A DNA stretch of 64,000 nucleotides. Origin: Candidatus Gastranaerophilales bacterium (lineage in GTDB: Bacteria; Cyanobacteriota; Vampirovibrionia; Gastranaerophilales; Gastranaerophilaceae). This document shows positions 7,520 to 16,446 of this stretch, piece after piece (the stretch's first letter is position 1; every line of letters begins with the position of its first letter). The translations under genes were made by a program, and so were the position numbers. The notes beneath the pieces were generated by a model. It was not told the origin of the DNA, did not search any database, and saw only the letters and a list, made by a program, of their open reading frames with translations. The DNA lies in assembly GCA_944322725.1 (NCBI GenBank), contig CALUPU010000002.1:1-64000 (forward strand), in the 5' to 3' direction.

Positions 7520-9241
7520 ATGGGACGGAATAATTATAAAAATTATAAGAGTGATAAAGAGAAGTTTAAAGAATTTGATAAAAAGCTGATTTTCTGGCAG
7601 ATTCTGTGCATTCTTATATGCTTTGTCATAATCGGATATCTTTTTCTCGTAATGGTAATAGATGTCAAAAACTACCGCGCTCAGGCAAAACGCCAGAGAA
7701 GCGCCAAGAGTTTTGTTATGAGAGGCGCAATACTTGACCGCAACGGGATTAAACTTGCCTCTGACAAGACTTCATTTGACGTGTATGCCCATCAGGAGTA
7801 TTTTGACCATACACCTAACGAACTTGCTGCTATACTTGCACCGATATTGAACGTTAATAAGAATCAGCTTGCAAAAAAACTTGCTCAGGATGAAAAGATT
7901 ATTGTCTTGAAAAAAGACGTATCCCGTACAACCGCACTTGCAATAAGAAAACTGGGTTTAAGAGAAATAAGCCTCGGTAAAAAAAATGAACGTGTTTACC
8001 CACAGGGAACAATGGCGGCGCATATCTTAGGCTACTATAATGCGGATGCGGATGTTGCAGCAGGTATAGAACTCACGGCAAAAGATAAGCTGGAGGAAGT
8101 TGAACAGGATGTAAACTTTGAAAAAACACCTGACGGCGATATTATCTATGAAGTAAATACAGACCCTGCCGCCACAACAGCACCCTTAAGAGGTAAATCA
8201 ATCACTCTTACAATTGATTCTGCCATACAGCATGTGTGCGAGGTGGAATTAAATAAAGTCATCCGCGAAAAGGGTGCACTAAGGGGAACCGTTATTGTAA
8301 TGAACCCCAAAAACGGAGAAATTCTGGGGTATGCGGTTTATCCCTCATACAACCCTAATAATTATAAAAAAGCAACACTTACACAGCTTACTAACTGGAC
8401 ATTAAGCGATGTTTTTGAGCCCGGCTCCACTTTCAAAGTTCTTACCATTGCTTCTGCAATAGAAAACGGCAGACTGAACGAAAACTCCAGAATCCTTGAT
8501 ACGGGAAAACTCGATATAGATAAATGGACAATCAAAAACTATGACTATGCAACAAAACCGTTCCCCGGCAGCATAGACCTGTATTATTTGTTTGAACATT
8601 CAAGCAACGTTGCAAGCGCCAAGGCTGCATTGATGATGACAAAACAGGAACACTATAATGTTTTAAAACGTTTTGGTATAGGAGAAAAAACAGGCATTGA
8701 CTTACCCGGTGAATCAAGAGGTCTTATCCCGCCTGTAAAAGACTGGCACAAGTCGACACACGCTTCTGTCGGTTACGGCTACAGTATATCAGTAACAGCA
8801 ATACAAATGGCTTCTGCTATTTCTGCTATTGCAAATAACGGGGTTCAAGTAACGCCTCATGTAATTAAATATTCACCTGAAGAAGAAGCTGAAAAAATTA
8901 AACATACTCAGGTTATAAAACCGGAAACCGCACACAGCGTGACAAAACTTCTCGCAGGCAGTATAGACCGTTCCAAATCACCGGTTAACCTTGAAGATTA
9001 CCACGTAGCAGCAAAAACAGGTACGGCAAGAAAGTCATCAAACGGCGGCTATTCCAATAAGCTGGTAACATCTATTATCGGTTTTCTTCCTGCAAGCAAC
9101 CCGCAGGTGGAAATCTATGTCGTAATCGACTCACCTTCAAAAGGTGCTCTGTGGGGAAGCACGGTTGCAGCACCCGTATTTAGAGAAGTTGCGCTTCAAG
9201 CAGCGCGTATTATGAATATTGCTCCTGATAAGAAAAAATAA
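7520..9241 (+). CDS. ftsI: septal peptidoglycan transpeptidase FtsI / penicillin-binding protein
   Basis: The 573-aa class B penicillin-binding protein cross-links septal peptidoglycan. It has a single membrane anchor at about residues 24-48, a dimerisation domain starting at RGAILDRNGIKLA (68-80), and the transpeptidase domain with all three active-site motifs: SxxK as STFK (303-306), SxN as SSN (361-363) and KTG (499-501). There is no PASTA domain. No other ATG occurs near the start, so ATG 7520 is the start despite lacking a ribosome-binding site. The murE gene follows by 18 bp, a common division/cell-wall pairing. Confidence 0.95.
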   Translation: MGRNNYKNYKSDKEKFKEFDKKLIFWQILCILICFVIIGYLFLVMVIDVKNYRAQAKRQRSAKSFVMRGAILDRNGIKLASDKTSFDVYAHQEYFDHTPNELAAILAPILNVNKNQLAKKLAQDEKIIVLKKDVSRTTALAIRKLGLREISLGKKNERVYPQGTMAAHILGYYNADADVAAGIELTAKDKLEEVEQDVNFEKTPDGDIIYEVNTDPAATTAPLRGKSITLTIDSAIQHVCEVELNKVIREKGALRGTVIVMNPKNGEILGYAVYPSYNPNNYKKATLTQLTNWTLSDVFEPGSTFKVLTIASAIENGRLNENSRILDTGKLDIDKWTIKNYDYATKPFPGSIDLYYLFEHSSNVASAKAALMMTKQEHYNVLKRFGIGEKTGIDLPGESRGLIPPVKDWHKSTHASVGYGYSISVTAIQMASAISAIANNGVQVTPHVIKYSPEEEAEKIKHTQVIKPETAHSVTKLLAGSIDRSKSPVNLEDYHVAAKTGTARKSSNGGYSNKLVTSIIGFLPASNPQVEIYVVIDSPSKGALWGSTVAAPVFREVALQAARIMNIAPDKKK

Positions 9242-9259
9242 ACAATAAAGGAATAAAAT

Positions 9260-10720
9260 ATGAAACTAAGCGAACTTATTAAAGATATAAAAAATAAAAG
9301 AGTAGTGAACGAAAAAGATACAGACATTACGGGTATTTCGTACAACTCAAAAACAATAGAAAAAGGCAATATATTTGTCTGCCTCAAAGGCGAACATACT
9401 GACGGTCACGACTATGCAAAGACAGCAGCAGAAAACGGAGCAGCAGCACTTTTTTGTGAAAAAGAAATTGCAGGCATTGACCTTCCGCAGGTAATTGTAG
9501 AATCAACGCGTCACCAGATTGCAGACATAGCGGCTGCTTTTTATAACTACCCGTCAAAAAATGTTAAATTAATAGGTGTGACAGGCACTAACGGCAAAAC
9601 AACCGTTACCCATCTTATTCAGCGTATTGTGGAAGATGCACAGCACAAATGCGCATTGATAGGGACACTCGGGTATAAATTGTCCGGTAAAGATTCTTAC
9701 CACGATGCAAAACATACAACACCGCAGGCACCGGAGTTGCAGAAAACTCTTGAGATGATTTGCGAAAATAAAATAGATTACGTTGCAATGGAGGTAAGTT
9801 CTCACGCGCTTGAGCAAAACCGTGTTGGCGGATGTGATTTTAACGGCGCAGTGTTTACAAACCTTACACAGGACCACCTTGATTATCACATTACAATGAA
9901 CAATTATTTTGAAGCCAAAGCTTTGCTGTTCAGAGGGTTGAAAGAGGGCGGTTTTGCAGTAATTAACAATGATGATGAATACGCACAGCGTTTCAAAGAA
10001 GTTGTGCCCAAAAGAGTTAAAATTTATACCTACGGTATAAAAAATAACGCGGATATCACTGCAGAGAATATTGATTTTTCTATACACGGTGCAAAATTTA
10101 ACTGCAAAATAAACGGCGAAACAAAATCCGTTAACTTACAAATGAACGGAATGTTCAGCGTATACAATGCTCTTGCAGCACTTGCAGCAGGTATTGCAAT
10201 GGGTTTTGATGCACAGACCTGTATTAAAGCACTTGAAGAGACTAAAAGCGTAGACGGAAGATTTGAGATAGTTTGCAAGAAACCTCTGGTTATTGTTGAT
10301 TACGCTCACACACCGGACGGACTGGAGAATGTGTTAAAAGCAGCAAGAGAACTGACATCCGCTGACAGCAGCCTGATATGTATGTTTGGCTGCGGCGGGG
10401 ATAGAGACGCAACCAAACGTCCTAAAATGGGCAAAATTGCAGACGAAGCTGCCGACATTGTTGTTGTAACAAGCGACAACCCCAGAAGCGAAGACCCGCA
10501 GCTTATTATATCCGATATTCTTGCAGGCATAAAAACAGTTAATACACAGAAGGTTTACGTTGAGCCTGACAGAAGAACAGCCATATCAATGCTCAAAAAT
10601 ATTGCAAAAGAAAACGATGTAGTAGTGCTTGCAGGCAAAGGGCACGAGGACTATCAGATACTCAAAGACGGCACAATCCACTTTGATGACAGAGAAGAAG
10701 CAAGAAAAGTTTTTGGATAA
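9260..10720 (+). CDS. murE: UDP-MurNAc-tripeptide synthetase MurE
   Basis: The 486-aa cytosolic Mur ligase adds the third amino acid of the peptidoglycan stem. The ATP loop GVTGTNGKTT is at 106-115, and the C-terminal domain carries GKGHEDYQ. The motif DNPR (406-409) is the signature of enzymes adding meso-diaminopimelate, whereas L-lysine enzymes have other residues there. This indicates DAP-type peptidoglycan in this organism. The gene has a GGA-rich site and follows ftsI by 18 bp, so the two are cotranscribed. Confidence 0.97.
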   Translation: MKLSELIKDIKNKRVVNEKDTDITGISYNSKTIEKGNIFVCLKGEHTDGHDYAKTAAENGAAALFCEKEIAGIDLPQVIVESTRHQIADIAAAFYNYPSKNVKLIGVTGTNGKTTVTHLIQRIVEDAQHKCALIGTLGYKLSGKDSYHDAKHTTPQAPELQKTLEMICENKIDYVAMEVSSHALEQNRVGGCDFNGAVFTNLTQDHLDYHITMNNYFEAKALLFRGLKEGGFAVINNDDEYAQRFKEVVPKRVKIYTYGIKNNADITAENIDFSIHGAKFNCKINGETKSVNLQMNGMFSVYNALAALAAGIAMGFDAQTCIKALEETKSVDGRFEIVCKKPLVIVDYAHTPDGLENVLKAARELTSADSSLICMFGCGGDRDATKRPKMGKIADEAADIVVVTSDNPRSEDPQLIISDILAGIKTVNTQKVYVEPDRRTAISMLKNIAKENDVVVLAGKGHEDYQILKDGTIHFDDREEARKVFG

Positions 10721-10730
10721 ATAAACATTA

Positions 10731-10758
10731 TAAAAAAGACCCATTAAGGGTCTTTTTA
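10731..10758. terminator. bidirectional terminator between murE and queE
   Basis: AAAAAAGACCC-attaa-GGGTCTTTTT is a compact stem flanked by A's and T's. The queE stop codon at 10756-10758 lies inside the T-run, so the two convergent genes share the element. Confidence 0.88.
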
Positions 10759-11433
10759 TCTTATATCAAAAAACTTGTGCACCTGACCGATTAGCCGTGT
10801 ATTGTGGTATTTTTCCGTAAAAAGGTTGAAAGTTTTCACGATTTTGTCGTGCGATACAGCAATCTTATTTCCGTCCATTTTTGGCTGCAAGACAAGTGCA
10901 ATATCGTATTTTTTTGCCAGTGCAATACATTCATCCGTCTCAAAATCTCTTATGCTGTCATCAAAAACCAGTTTTGCAAAAATGTCTTTATGTTTACAAA
11001 TTTCCAGAAATTTATCATGTTTTGAATATATGTCGCCTATTTTTGCGCTCGAATCCAGTTTAAAATCCATCGAAACAATGTCTACATAATCAATAATTCC
11101 TTCAAGCGCCTTTGGCATTGTACCGTTTGTTTCAAGATAAATTTTGAGATTCAAATTTTTCAATTCAGGAAGAAATTCTTTTAAAAACTCGTACTGTACA
11201 AGAGGTTCTCCCCCTGTGAGGCTTACGGAATGGATAGCAGAAAGGTCATAAGATTTTATTTTCTGCATAAGTTCTTCAATCGAATACTCATCGCCTTTGT
11301 CAAACTCCGTATCGCAATAGTCACAAAGCAGGTTGCATCCGCAGAACCTTATAAACAGCTGCCTGTAGCCTATATATGGACCTTCTCCCTGTATAGAGTC
11401 GAATATTTCGGCAATTTTTGCAGTTCTAGTCAT
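10756..11433 (-). CDS. queE: 7-carboxy-7-deazaguanine synthase QueE
   Basis: This radical-SAM enzyme contracts 6-carboxytetrahydropterin to 7-carboxy-7-deazaguanine on the way to queuosine. The N-terminus has FDSIQGEGPYIGYRQLFIRF, followed by a C-x3-C-x2-C cluster motif (CNLLCDYC) and the SAM-binding SLTGGEP. At 225 aa it is of normal length. The start codon overlaps the end of the dnaJ-like gene by 8 bp, so it is probably translationally coupled at the end of the long leftward operon. No other queuosine genes are in the window. Confidence 0.93.
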   Translation of the reverse strand: MTRTAKIAEIFDSIQGEGPYIGYRQLFIRFCGCNLLCDYCDTEFDKGDEYSIEELMQKIKSYDLSAIHSVSLTGGEPLVQYEFLKEFLPELKNLNLKIYLETNGTMPKALEGIIDYVDIVSMDFKLDSSAKIGDIYSKHDKFLEICKHKDIFAKLVFDDSIRDFETDECIALAKKYDIALVLQPKMDGNKIAVSHDKIVKTFNLFTEKYHNTRLIGQVHKFFDIR

Positions 11434-12544
11434 TTAACAAGTTCTCCCTGATTTTGTGGTTGGATATTATTTTAAGCTGTTCATAAAGCCTGTTTTCTTC
11501 CGCTGAAGTTTCTTTTGGAACTTCGATTTTTATTGTAACAATCTGGTCGCCTTTTTTCTTTGTTCTGGAATCTTCTACGCCCTGCTCTGACAGCCTGAAT
11601 TTTTGACCTGTTGAGGTGTTTGGCGGTATTTTCATAGACACACTGCCGCACAGAGTCGGCACTTCTATATTTGCACCGAGCACAGCCTCAAACGGGGTGA
11701 TAGGAATCTCGCACAGTACATTGGTGCCTTCGTATTTAAAAAATTTGCTTTCTTCTATATCAATAAAAAGATACAAATCCCCGTCTTTGCCCCCGTTATA
11801 ACCTTTGTTGCCTTCGTTTGCAATCCTGATTTTGGCGCCTTTTTTTACACCCGAGGGAATTTTTATGTTCAATTTTTTGTGAGTGGAGACTTCACCTGAA
11901 CCCTTGCACAGAGGACATTTGGAACCGTTAATAAATCTTCTGCCCTCGCATTTCGGGCATCTTTCACTGTGAAGAACATTCACTGTGCGGTGAGTCCCGG
12001 AGATGGCTTCCGACATTTTAATATTTACATTCAAATTTATGTCTCTGCCGTTTTCGGGTTTTGTTTTTTTAGCTTTTTGGGTCTTATTATCAGAGGTAAA
12101 CAAACCGTCTAATATACTTTCAAAAACCTGTGAAAACGACCCTTTGTGCTCATCAGATTCTTTGTGACGGGCAGTATTTTTGTCAGCAGAAGATTTCTGT
12201 GAACCGGTACGTGTCTGTGTTTTTTCTTTTGTAGCTGCAGAACTGCTTTCGCCATAGGCTTTTTTTGCCTGAGATTGAGCCTGAGACTTAGAAGTGTAAG
12301 ACGTCTCTCTTTTAATATTAAAGCCTTTTATAATATCATACTGGCTTCTTTTTTGAGAATCACACAAAACCTCGTATGCTTCTGTAATTTCTTTAAATTT
12401 GATAATACTTTCCTGCGAGTTGTCATTAACATCAGGGTGCCATATTCTTGCCTGTTTTCTGTATGCGGCTTTGATTTTCACCTCATCACAGTCAGGTGAA
12501 ACTCCAAGTATGGCATATAAATCTTTCTGATAGTACTGGTTCAC
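11426..12544 (-). CDS. DnaJ/CbpA-like J-domain co-chaperone with a reduced zinc finger
   Basis: The 372-aa protein has an N-terminal J domain (about 5-70) with the HPD triad at 36-38, which stimulates DnaK ATPase. The usual Gly/Phe linker is replaced by a Ser/Lys/Gln-rich stretch (80-165). Only two CxxC motifs (C196/C199 and C210/C213) are present, where DnaJ has four CxxCxGxG repeats, so at most one zinc site can form. The C-terminal substrate-binding beta domains follow (about 220-350). It could be a second, specialised DnaJ rather than the housekeeping one. Confidence 0.85.
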   Translation of the reverse strand: MNQYYQKDLYAILGVSPDCDEVKIKAAYRKQARIWHPDVNDNSQESIIKFKEITEAYEVLCDSQKRSQYDIIKGFNIKRETSYTSKSQAQSQAKKAYGESSSAATKEKTQTRTGSQKSSADKNTARHKESDEHKGSFSQVFESILDGLFTSDNKTQKAKKTKPENGRDINLNVNIKMSEAISGTHRTVNVLHSERCPKCEGRRFINGSKCPLCKGSGEVSTHKKLNIKIPSGVKKGAKIRIANEGNKGYNGGKDGDLYLFIDIEESKFFKYEGTNVLCEIPITPFEAVLGANIEVPTLCGSVSMKIPPNTSTGQKFRLSEQGVEDSRTKKKGDQIVTIKIEVPKETSAEENRLYEQLKIISNHKIRENLLND

Positions 12545-12595
12545 GTTTTGTTTTCCGTTTGGTGAATTTAATTATATCGTTATTTTAATGAAGTT

Positions 12596-13762
12596 CTAAG
12601 AAATTTCAACGACTTTTTTTATTAAATTCGGAATCTGTTCTATTTCATCATAGCTTATATCTGCTCTTAATGAAATTCTAATCCTTGATGAACCTTTGGC
12701 AACCGTCGGATGGCGGATAGGAAGAAGGTAATATCCCTGTTTGATTAATTCACGTGATACATTCAGCGCAATTTCATTTTCTCCGAGAATCACAGGTACA
12801 ATGTGGCTTCCCCCCCTTGTTTCAAGACCTGCCTGAATAAGTTTTTCTCTCAGTTTTTGTGCGGTTAAAAGCAGCTGCTGTCTTTGTGATTTCAGATTCG
12901 GCAGAATCTCCGTAATAATACAATATGAAAACGCTATATTTACATCAGGCAATGCAGTTGAAAAAATCAACGGTCTGCTTTTGTTAATGAGATAGTTAAT
13001 AAGTACATCATTTCCCGTACAAAAAGCACCGACAGAACCGACTGCCTTGCCAAAAGTGGCAACGATTAAATCTATATCTTTTATACAACCCTGCTGCTCT
13101 GCAATGCCGAGACCTATTTCTCCGAATACACCGAATGCATGGGCTTCATCCACAACAAGGATTGCATTGTATTTTTTCTTTAACTCAATTAATCTGTTTA
13201 AATCCGCAATATCGCCGTCCATACTGAATACGGATTCAGAAACTATTATCGCGTTTTCATATTCATTTCTGTGTTTTTGCAATAGTTCTTCCAGATGCTC
13301 ATAATCAAGATGCTTATAGCGAAACATCTTTGCTTCCGACAGTCTGATTCCGTCAAGAATACTGGCGTGGTTTAATTTGTCGCAAAATACAGCATCTTTT
13401 TTAGTTAAGAGTCCTGACATTATCCCTATATTGGCATGATAGCCGCTGTTAAAAATCAAAGCTTTGTCTTTTCCATAAAGAGAAGCAAGAAGACATTCCA
13501 ACTTGGCATAAACAGACGAACTGCCGGTAAGAAGTCTGGAGGACGATGAACCCAGTGAAAAATCACCTATCCTGTAAAAACGTTTTCGTATATCTTTATC
13601 TTCCGCAATACCGAGATAATCATTCGAAGAAAGATTTAAATAGCGTTTAGATTCTTCCAGAATATATTTGCCGTCTTTTTTCAAAGAATTCAGTTTTCTT
13701 TCACAGGCATTACAGCGCAGATTCTCCAGTTCTTTTTTGTAAGTATCAAAGTTGCTTTTCAT
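12596..13762 (-). CDS. alpha-oxoamine synthase (BioF/Kbl-like, PLP-dependent)
   Basis: The 388-aa fold-type I PLP enzyme belongs to the family that condenses an amino acid with an acyl thioester. Members include BioF (8-amino-7-oxononanoate synthase), Kbl, serine palmitoyltransferase and CqsA. Landmarks are NLSSNDYLG, SGYHAN, the cofactor Asp in VVDEAHAFG and the Schiff-base lysine in TFGKAVGS. BioF is the nearest by general look, but no bioA-type, bioB or bioD gene is adjacent, so the substrate is open. It sits 8 bp after a small membrane protein in an operon with an aminotransferase, a hydrolase and a phosphatase. Confidence 0.85.
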   Translation of the reverse strand: MKSNFDTYKKELENLRCNACERKLNSLKKDGKYILEESKRYLNLSSNDYLGIAEDKDIRKRFYRIGDFSLGSSSSRLLTGSSSVYAKLECLLASLYGKDKALIFNSGYHANIGIMSGLLTKKDAVFCDKLNHASILDGIRLSEAKMFRYKHLDYEHLEELLQKHRNEYENAIIVSESVFSMDGDIADLNRLIELKKKYNAILVVDEAHAFGVFGEIGLGIAEQQGCIKDIDLIVATFGKAVGSVGAFCTGNDVLINYLINKSRPLIFSTALPDVNIAFSYCIITEILPNLKSQRQQLLLTAQKLREKLIQAGLETRGGSHIVPVILGENEIALNVSRELIKQGYYLLPIRHPTVAKGSSRIRISLRADISYDEIEQIPNLIKKVVEIS

Positions 13763-13770
13763 ATTGCTCC

Positions 13771-14154
13771 CTAAATAAAAGATAATGCAAGAAGAAGACT
13801 TATTATAAGAGTCAAAATCTGTATGTTTGTGTAAAAGTGTACTTTTTCATAAGAAGCAAAATGTCCCGTAATAAAAGGCAAAAACAAAAATATGGGAAAG
13901 ATAGCAGCATATACAGCGTTTCCCAGATATAAATTGCTTATAGAAAACCACAGTATAGATACAAAATAAAGTACAAATAAAATGCTTATGACAACAGAAA
14001 AATATGCAAAAAGTTTTATTGCATTTTCGTATTTGTATAATAGCAGTTTTCCGAGTATAAAGCCTAAAATTAAGAGTACATTGGTCACTATTATTGAAAT
14101 CAGTGATACGGGTAACTGATGTATTATGCTATATATTTGAGAAGTATCAATCAT
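13771..14154 (-). CDS. small four-helix membrane protein, unknown function
   Basis: I do not recognise a family. The 127-aa protein is strongly hydrophobic, with about four predicted membrane helices (about 16-38, 46-70, 78-98, 106-126) separated by short polar turns, one with KYENA. Its start overlaps the stop of the upstream hydrolase (TAATG), so the two are translationally coupled and probably act together. It may anchor or transport a product of the adjacent enzymes, but that is a guess. Confidence 0.7.
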   Translation of the reverse strand: MIDTSQIYSIIHQLPVSLISIIVTNVLLILGFILGKLLLYKYENAIKLFAYFSVVISILFVLYFVSILWFSISNLYLGNAVYAAIFPIFLFLPFITGHFASYEKVHFYTNIQILTLIISLLLALSFI

Positions 14155-15008
14155 TACAACCCCTCACTTTCAAAAATAATTGATGCCGAATTATAATTTT
14201 GAGGAGCAAAATTTGAAAGACTGTTCAAAAATTCTATTGATTTTTCAAAAACAAAATCACGCTCATTGTCCATTACAACAAGGTGGTAGCTGTCCTCAAG
14301 CCTTATATATTTTCTTATGCTCGAGCCTGTATTTTTGTAGACAAACTCTGCACTCTTAGGACTGGTCAGGTCATCTTCTTTTGCATGCATTAAAAGAATA
14401 GGCGCTTTTACCTTAAACATGTTTTTCTGAGTATATTTAGACAACTTCAAAAGTTCGTAAATGCAGGACATAGGATAATTGTCCAGAGCTTCCGTGTTTC
14501 TTTTTTGCAAAGCTGCAATTTTCTTTCTCAATGCTTCATTTTTGAGCCCGTAAGGCTCTCTTTCAGGGAATGAATAATAGTATCTCAAAATAGTATGTAC
14601 GCCTATAGGCATCAAGAAATTGTACCACGGGATTGTCCAGCCGTCTAAGAACAGAGTCGTGGATAAAGAAATTATACCTCTTACCTCTCTGTACTCGGCT
14701 GCGATTGCAAGCGCAAGAACCGCACCCATGCACAAGCCGCCTAAGTATACTTCATCGTATTTTTGTGTAAGTTCTCTGTAATGATATGTTGAATCAGTGT
14801 ACCAGTCCTCCCATCTTACGGTTTTAATATTTATCGGGCTTGTACCGTGACCGGGAAGACAGTAGCAGAATACATCAAAATCCGCATCATACAACGCCTT
14901 GCCCATTTTTTTCATCTCAAAAGGGCTGCCTGTCATTCCGTGGAATAACAAAACCGCTCTTTTGCATTTATCTTCGTGTATGAATTCGAAATCTAAACTC
15001 TGTCCCAA
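14154..15008 (-). CDS. alpha/beta hydrolase with a Cys nucleophile elbow
   Basis: The fold is clear: an oxyanion segment LLFHGMTGSP, a CLPGHGTS strand-turn, the nucleophile elbow GGLCMG, an acid in KEDDLTSP and the base in DSYHLVV. The elbow has Cys where carboxylesterases and monoacylglycerol lipases usually have Ser. I start it at TTG 15008 (284 aa) because AGGAT precedes it by seven bases, just after the stop of the upstream aminotransferase. An ATG at 15095 would overlap that gene by 68 bp without a ribosome-binding site. It could be an acyl-thioesterase acting with the neighbouring alpha-oxoamine synthase. Confidence 0.8.
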   Translation of the reverse strand: MGQSLDFEFIHEDKCKRAVLLFHGMTGSPFEMKKMGKALYDADFDVFCYCLPGHGTSPINIKTVRWEDWYTDSTYHYRELTQKYDEVYLGGLCMGAVLALAIAAEYREVRGIISLSTTLFLDGWTIPWYNFLMPIGVHTILRYYYSFPEREPYGLKNEALRKKIAALQKRNTEALDNYPMSCIYELLKLSKYTQKNMFKVKAPILLMHAKEDDLTSPKSAEFVYKNTGSSIRKYIRLEDSYHLVVMDNERDFVFEKSIEFLNSLSNFAPQNYNSASIIFESEGL

Positions 15009-15027
15009 GGCTTTATCCTGCTGATTA

Positions 15028-16425
15028 CTATGCCTTTTCCATGTATCTGTCAAACAGCTGATCCATAAGTTCCAGCGCCATATCAATTTCTTCATCGGAA
15101 ATATAAAGCTGCGGAACGAGAGTGATGATATTTTTGAAATAGCCTCCGTTATTGAGGATAAGACCGCATTTTTTGCCGTTGTAAGTCAAATCACCCTTAA
15201 GACCTGCCTCGATAATTTCGTCACACAACTCTCTTGCAGGACTGAAACCGTCATTTTCTGTAACTTCAACACTCAAGGCAAAACCAAGACCGTTAACTGT
15301 ACCGATGTTTTTGTATTTCTTTTCAAGCGCTTTTAATCCGTCAAGGAATTTTGCACCTTTTCGTGCAATTTCAGATTCGAGTTCTTTTCTTTGTTCTTCA
15401 AAAATACTCATAACCTCGTATCCTGCACGGGTGCCTATCGGGTTTGCCGCATAGGTAGAGTGGGTTCTTCCGGCAGGGAAGACTTTAGGATTGATGAGTT
15501 CTTCTTTTGCCCACATGCCTGCAAGCGGGTTCATGCCGTTTGTTATGGATTTTGCAAAAGTCATTGCATCAGGTTTAACATCAAAATGCTCCATAGCCCA
15601 GAGTTTGCCTGTTCTAAAACAGCCCATCTGTACTTCGTCCACCATAAACAGGATGTTGTGTTCATCAAGAACTTTTTTCAATTCTTTAAAATATCCCTTC
15701 GGAGGAACAATATAACCGCCTGTGCCAAGCAAAGGCTCTGCAATAAATCCGCCGAATTCGCAGTCTTTTGTTTTAGGGTCATAGACGCCGTTATATTCGC
15801 TTTCAAAGAGTTTTGCAAACTGTTTTACGCAGTACATATTGCAAGACTCGCATTTTTTGTCATAAGGACATCTGAAACAATACGGAAACGGTACAAAATG
15901 CGCAGTATCAGACATGTGACCAAAATGTTCTCTGTATCTGTAGCTTGATGTAACGGCAGTAGTACCGATTGTACGTCCGTGATATCCGCCCATAAACGCA
16001 AACATTCTCGGTTTTTTTGTATAGTTTCTGATTAATTTAAGCATATCTTCATTGACCTGCGCACCGCCAACATTAAATTGGACACGGCCTTTTATGCCGT
16101 ATCTGTCTATGTTTGCTTTTGCTATTTTTTCAGCCAACAAAGCTTTGTAATCGTAAACAAACCTTGAAGAAATCTGAGGCATTGTTTGGTACTGGTCTAA
16201 AACTGCATTTAGCACTCTTTTATTTTTATAACCGAGGTTGCAGCTGGAATACCACATTTGCAAATCAAGATAAGGAGTGTCTTTGCTGTCGTACATATAT
16301 GAGCCTTCGCAGTTTCTGAAAATCGTTTGCTCATCGTGATAATGAACCGTATCCCCCCAAGAGCAATATTCTTTATCAATTGCCTTTATCTGTTCATCAG
16401 AAAGCATCATTGTTGTAGCAGACAT
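15028..16425 (-). CDS. class III (acetylornithine/4-aminobutyrate-type) aminotransferase
   Basis: The 465-aa fold-type I PLP enzyme has FMGGYHGRTIG for phosphate and substrate binding, the cofactor Asp in FMVDEVQMG and the Schiff-base lysine in TFAKSITNG. A cysteine cluster at 183-199 (C183, C186, C192, C195, C199) forms an insertion that could hold a metal or a disulfide. The amino donor cannot be read from sequence. It lies 21 bp after a HAD phosphatase and upstream of the hydrolase, inside the seven-gene leftward operon. Confidence 0.88.
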   Translation of the reverse strand: MSATTMMLSDEQIKAIDKEYCSWGDTVHYHDEQTIFRNCEGSYMYDSKDTPYLDLQMWYSSCNLGYKNKRVLNAVLDQYQTMPQISSRFVYDYKALLAEKIAKANIDRYGIKGRVQFNVGGAQVNEDMLKLIRNYTKKPRMFAFMGGYHGRTIGTTAVTSSYRYREHFGHMSDTAHFVPFPYCFRCPYDKKCESCNMYCVKQFAKLFESEYNGVYDPKTKDCEFGGFIAEPLLGTGGYIVPPKGYFKELKKVLDEHNILFMVDEVQMGCFRTGKLWAMEHFDVKPDAMTFAKSITNGMNPLAGMWAKEELINPKVFPAGRTHSTYAANPIGTRAGYEVMSIFEEQRKELESEIARKGAKFLDGLKALEKKYKNIGTVNGLGFALSVEVTENDGFSPARELCDEIIEAGLKGDLTYNGKKCGLILNNGGYFKNIITLVPQLYISDEEIDMALELMDQLFDRYMEKA

Positions 16426-16446
16426 TTTTTTCTCCTTTTAAAAACT

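Noticed and set aside
15391-15948. 185-aa frame opposite the class III aminotransferase
   Set aside because: The reverse strand encodes a conserved full-length enzyme across the whole span; this is an antisense shadow.
12596-16425. A complete biotin operon
   Set aside because: Only a BioF-like enzyme, an aminotransferase and a hydrolase are present. bioB and bioD are absent, and the aminotransferase has a cysteine insertion unlike BioA.
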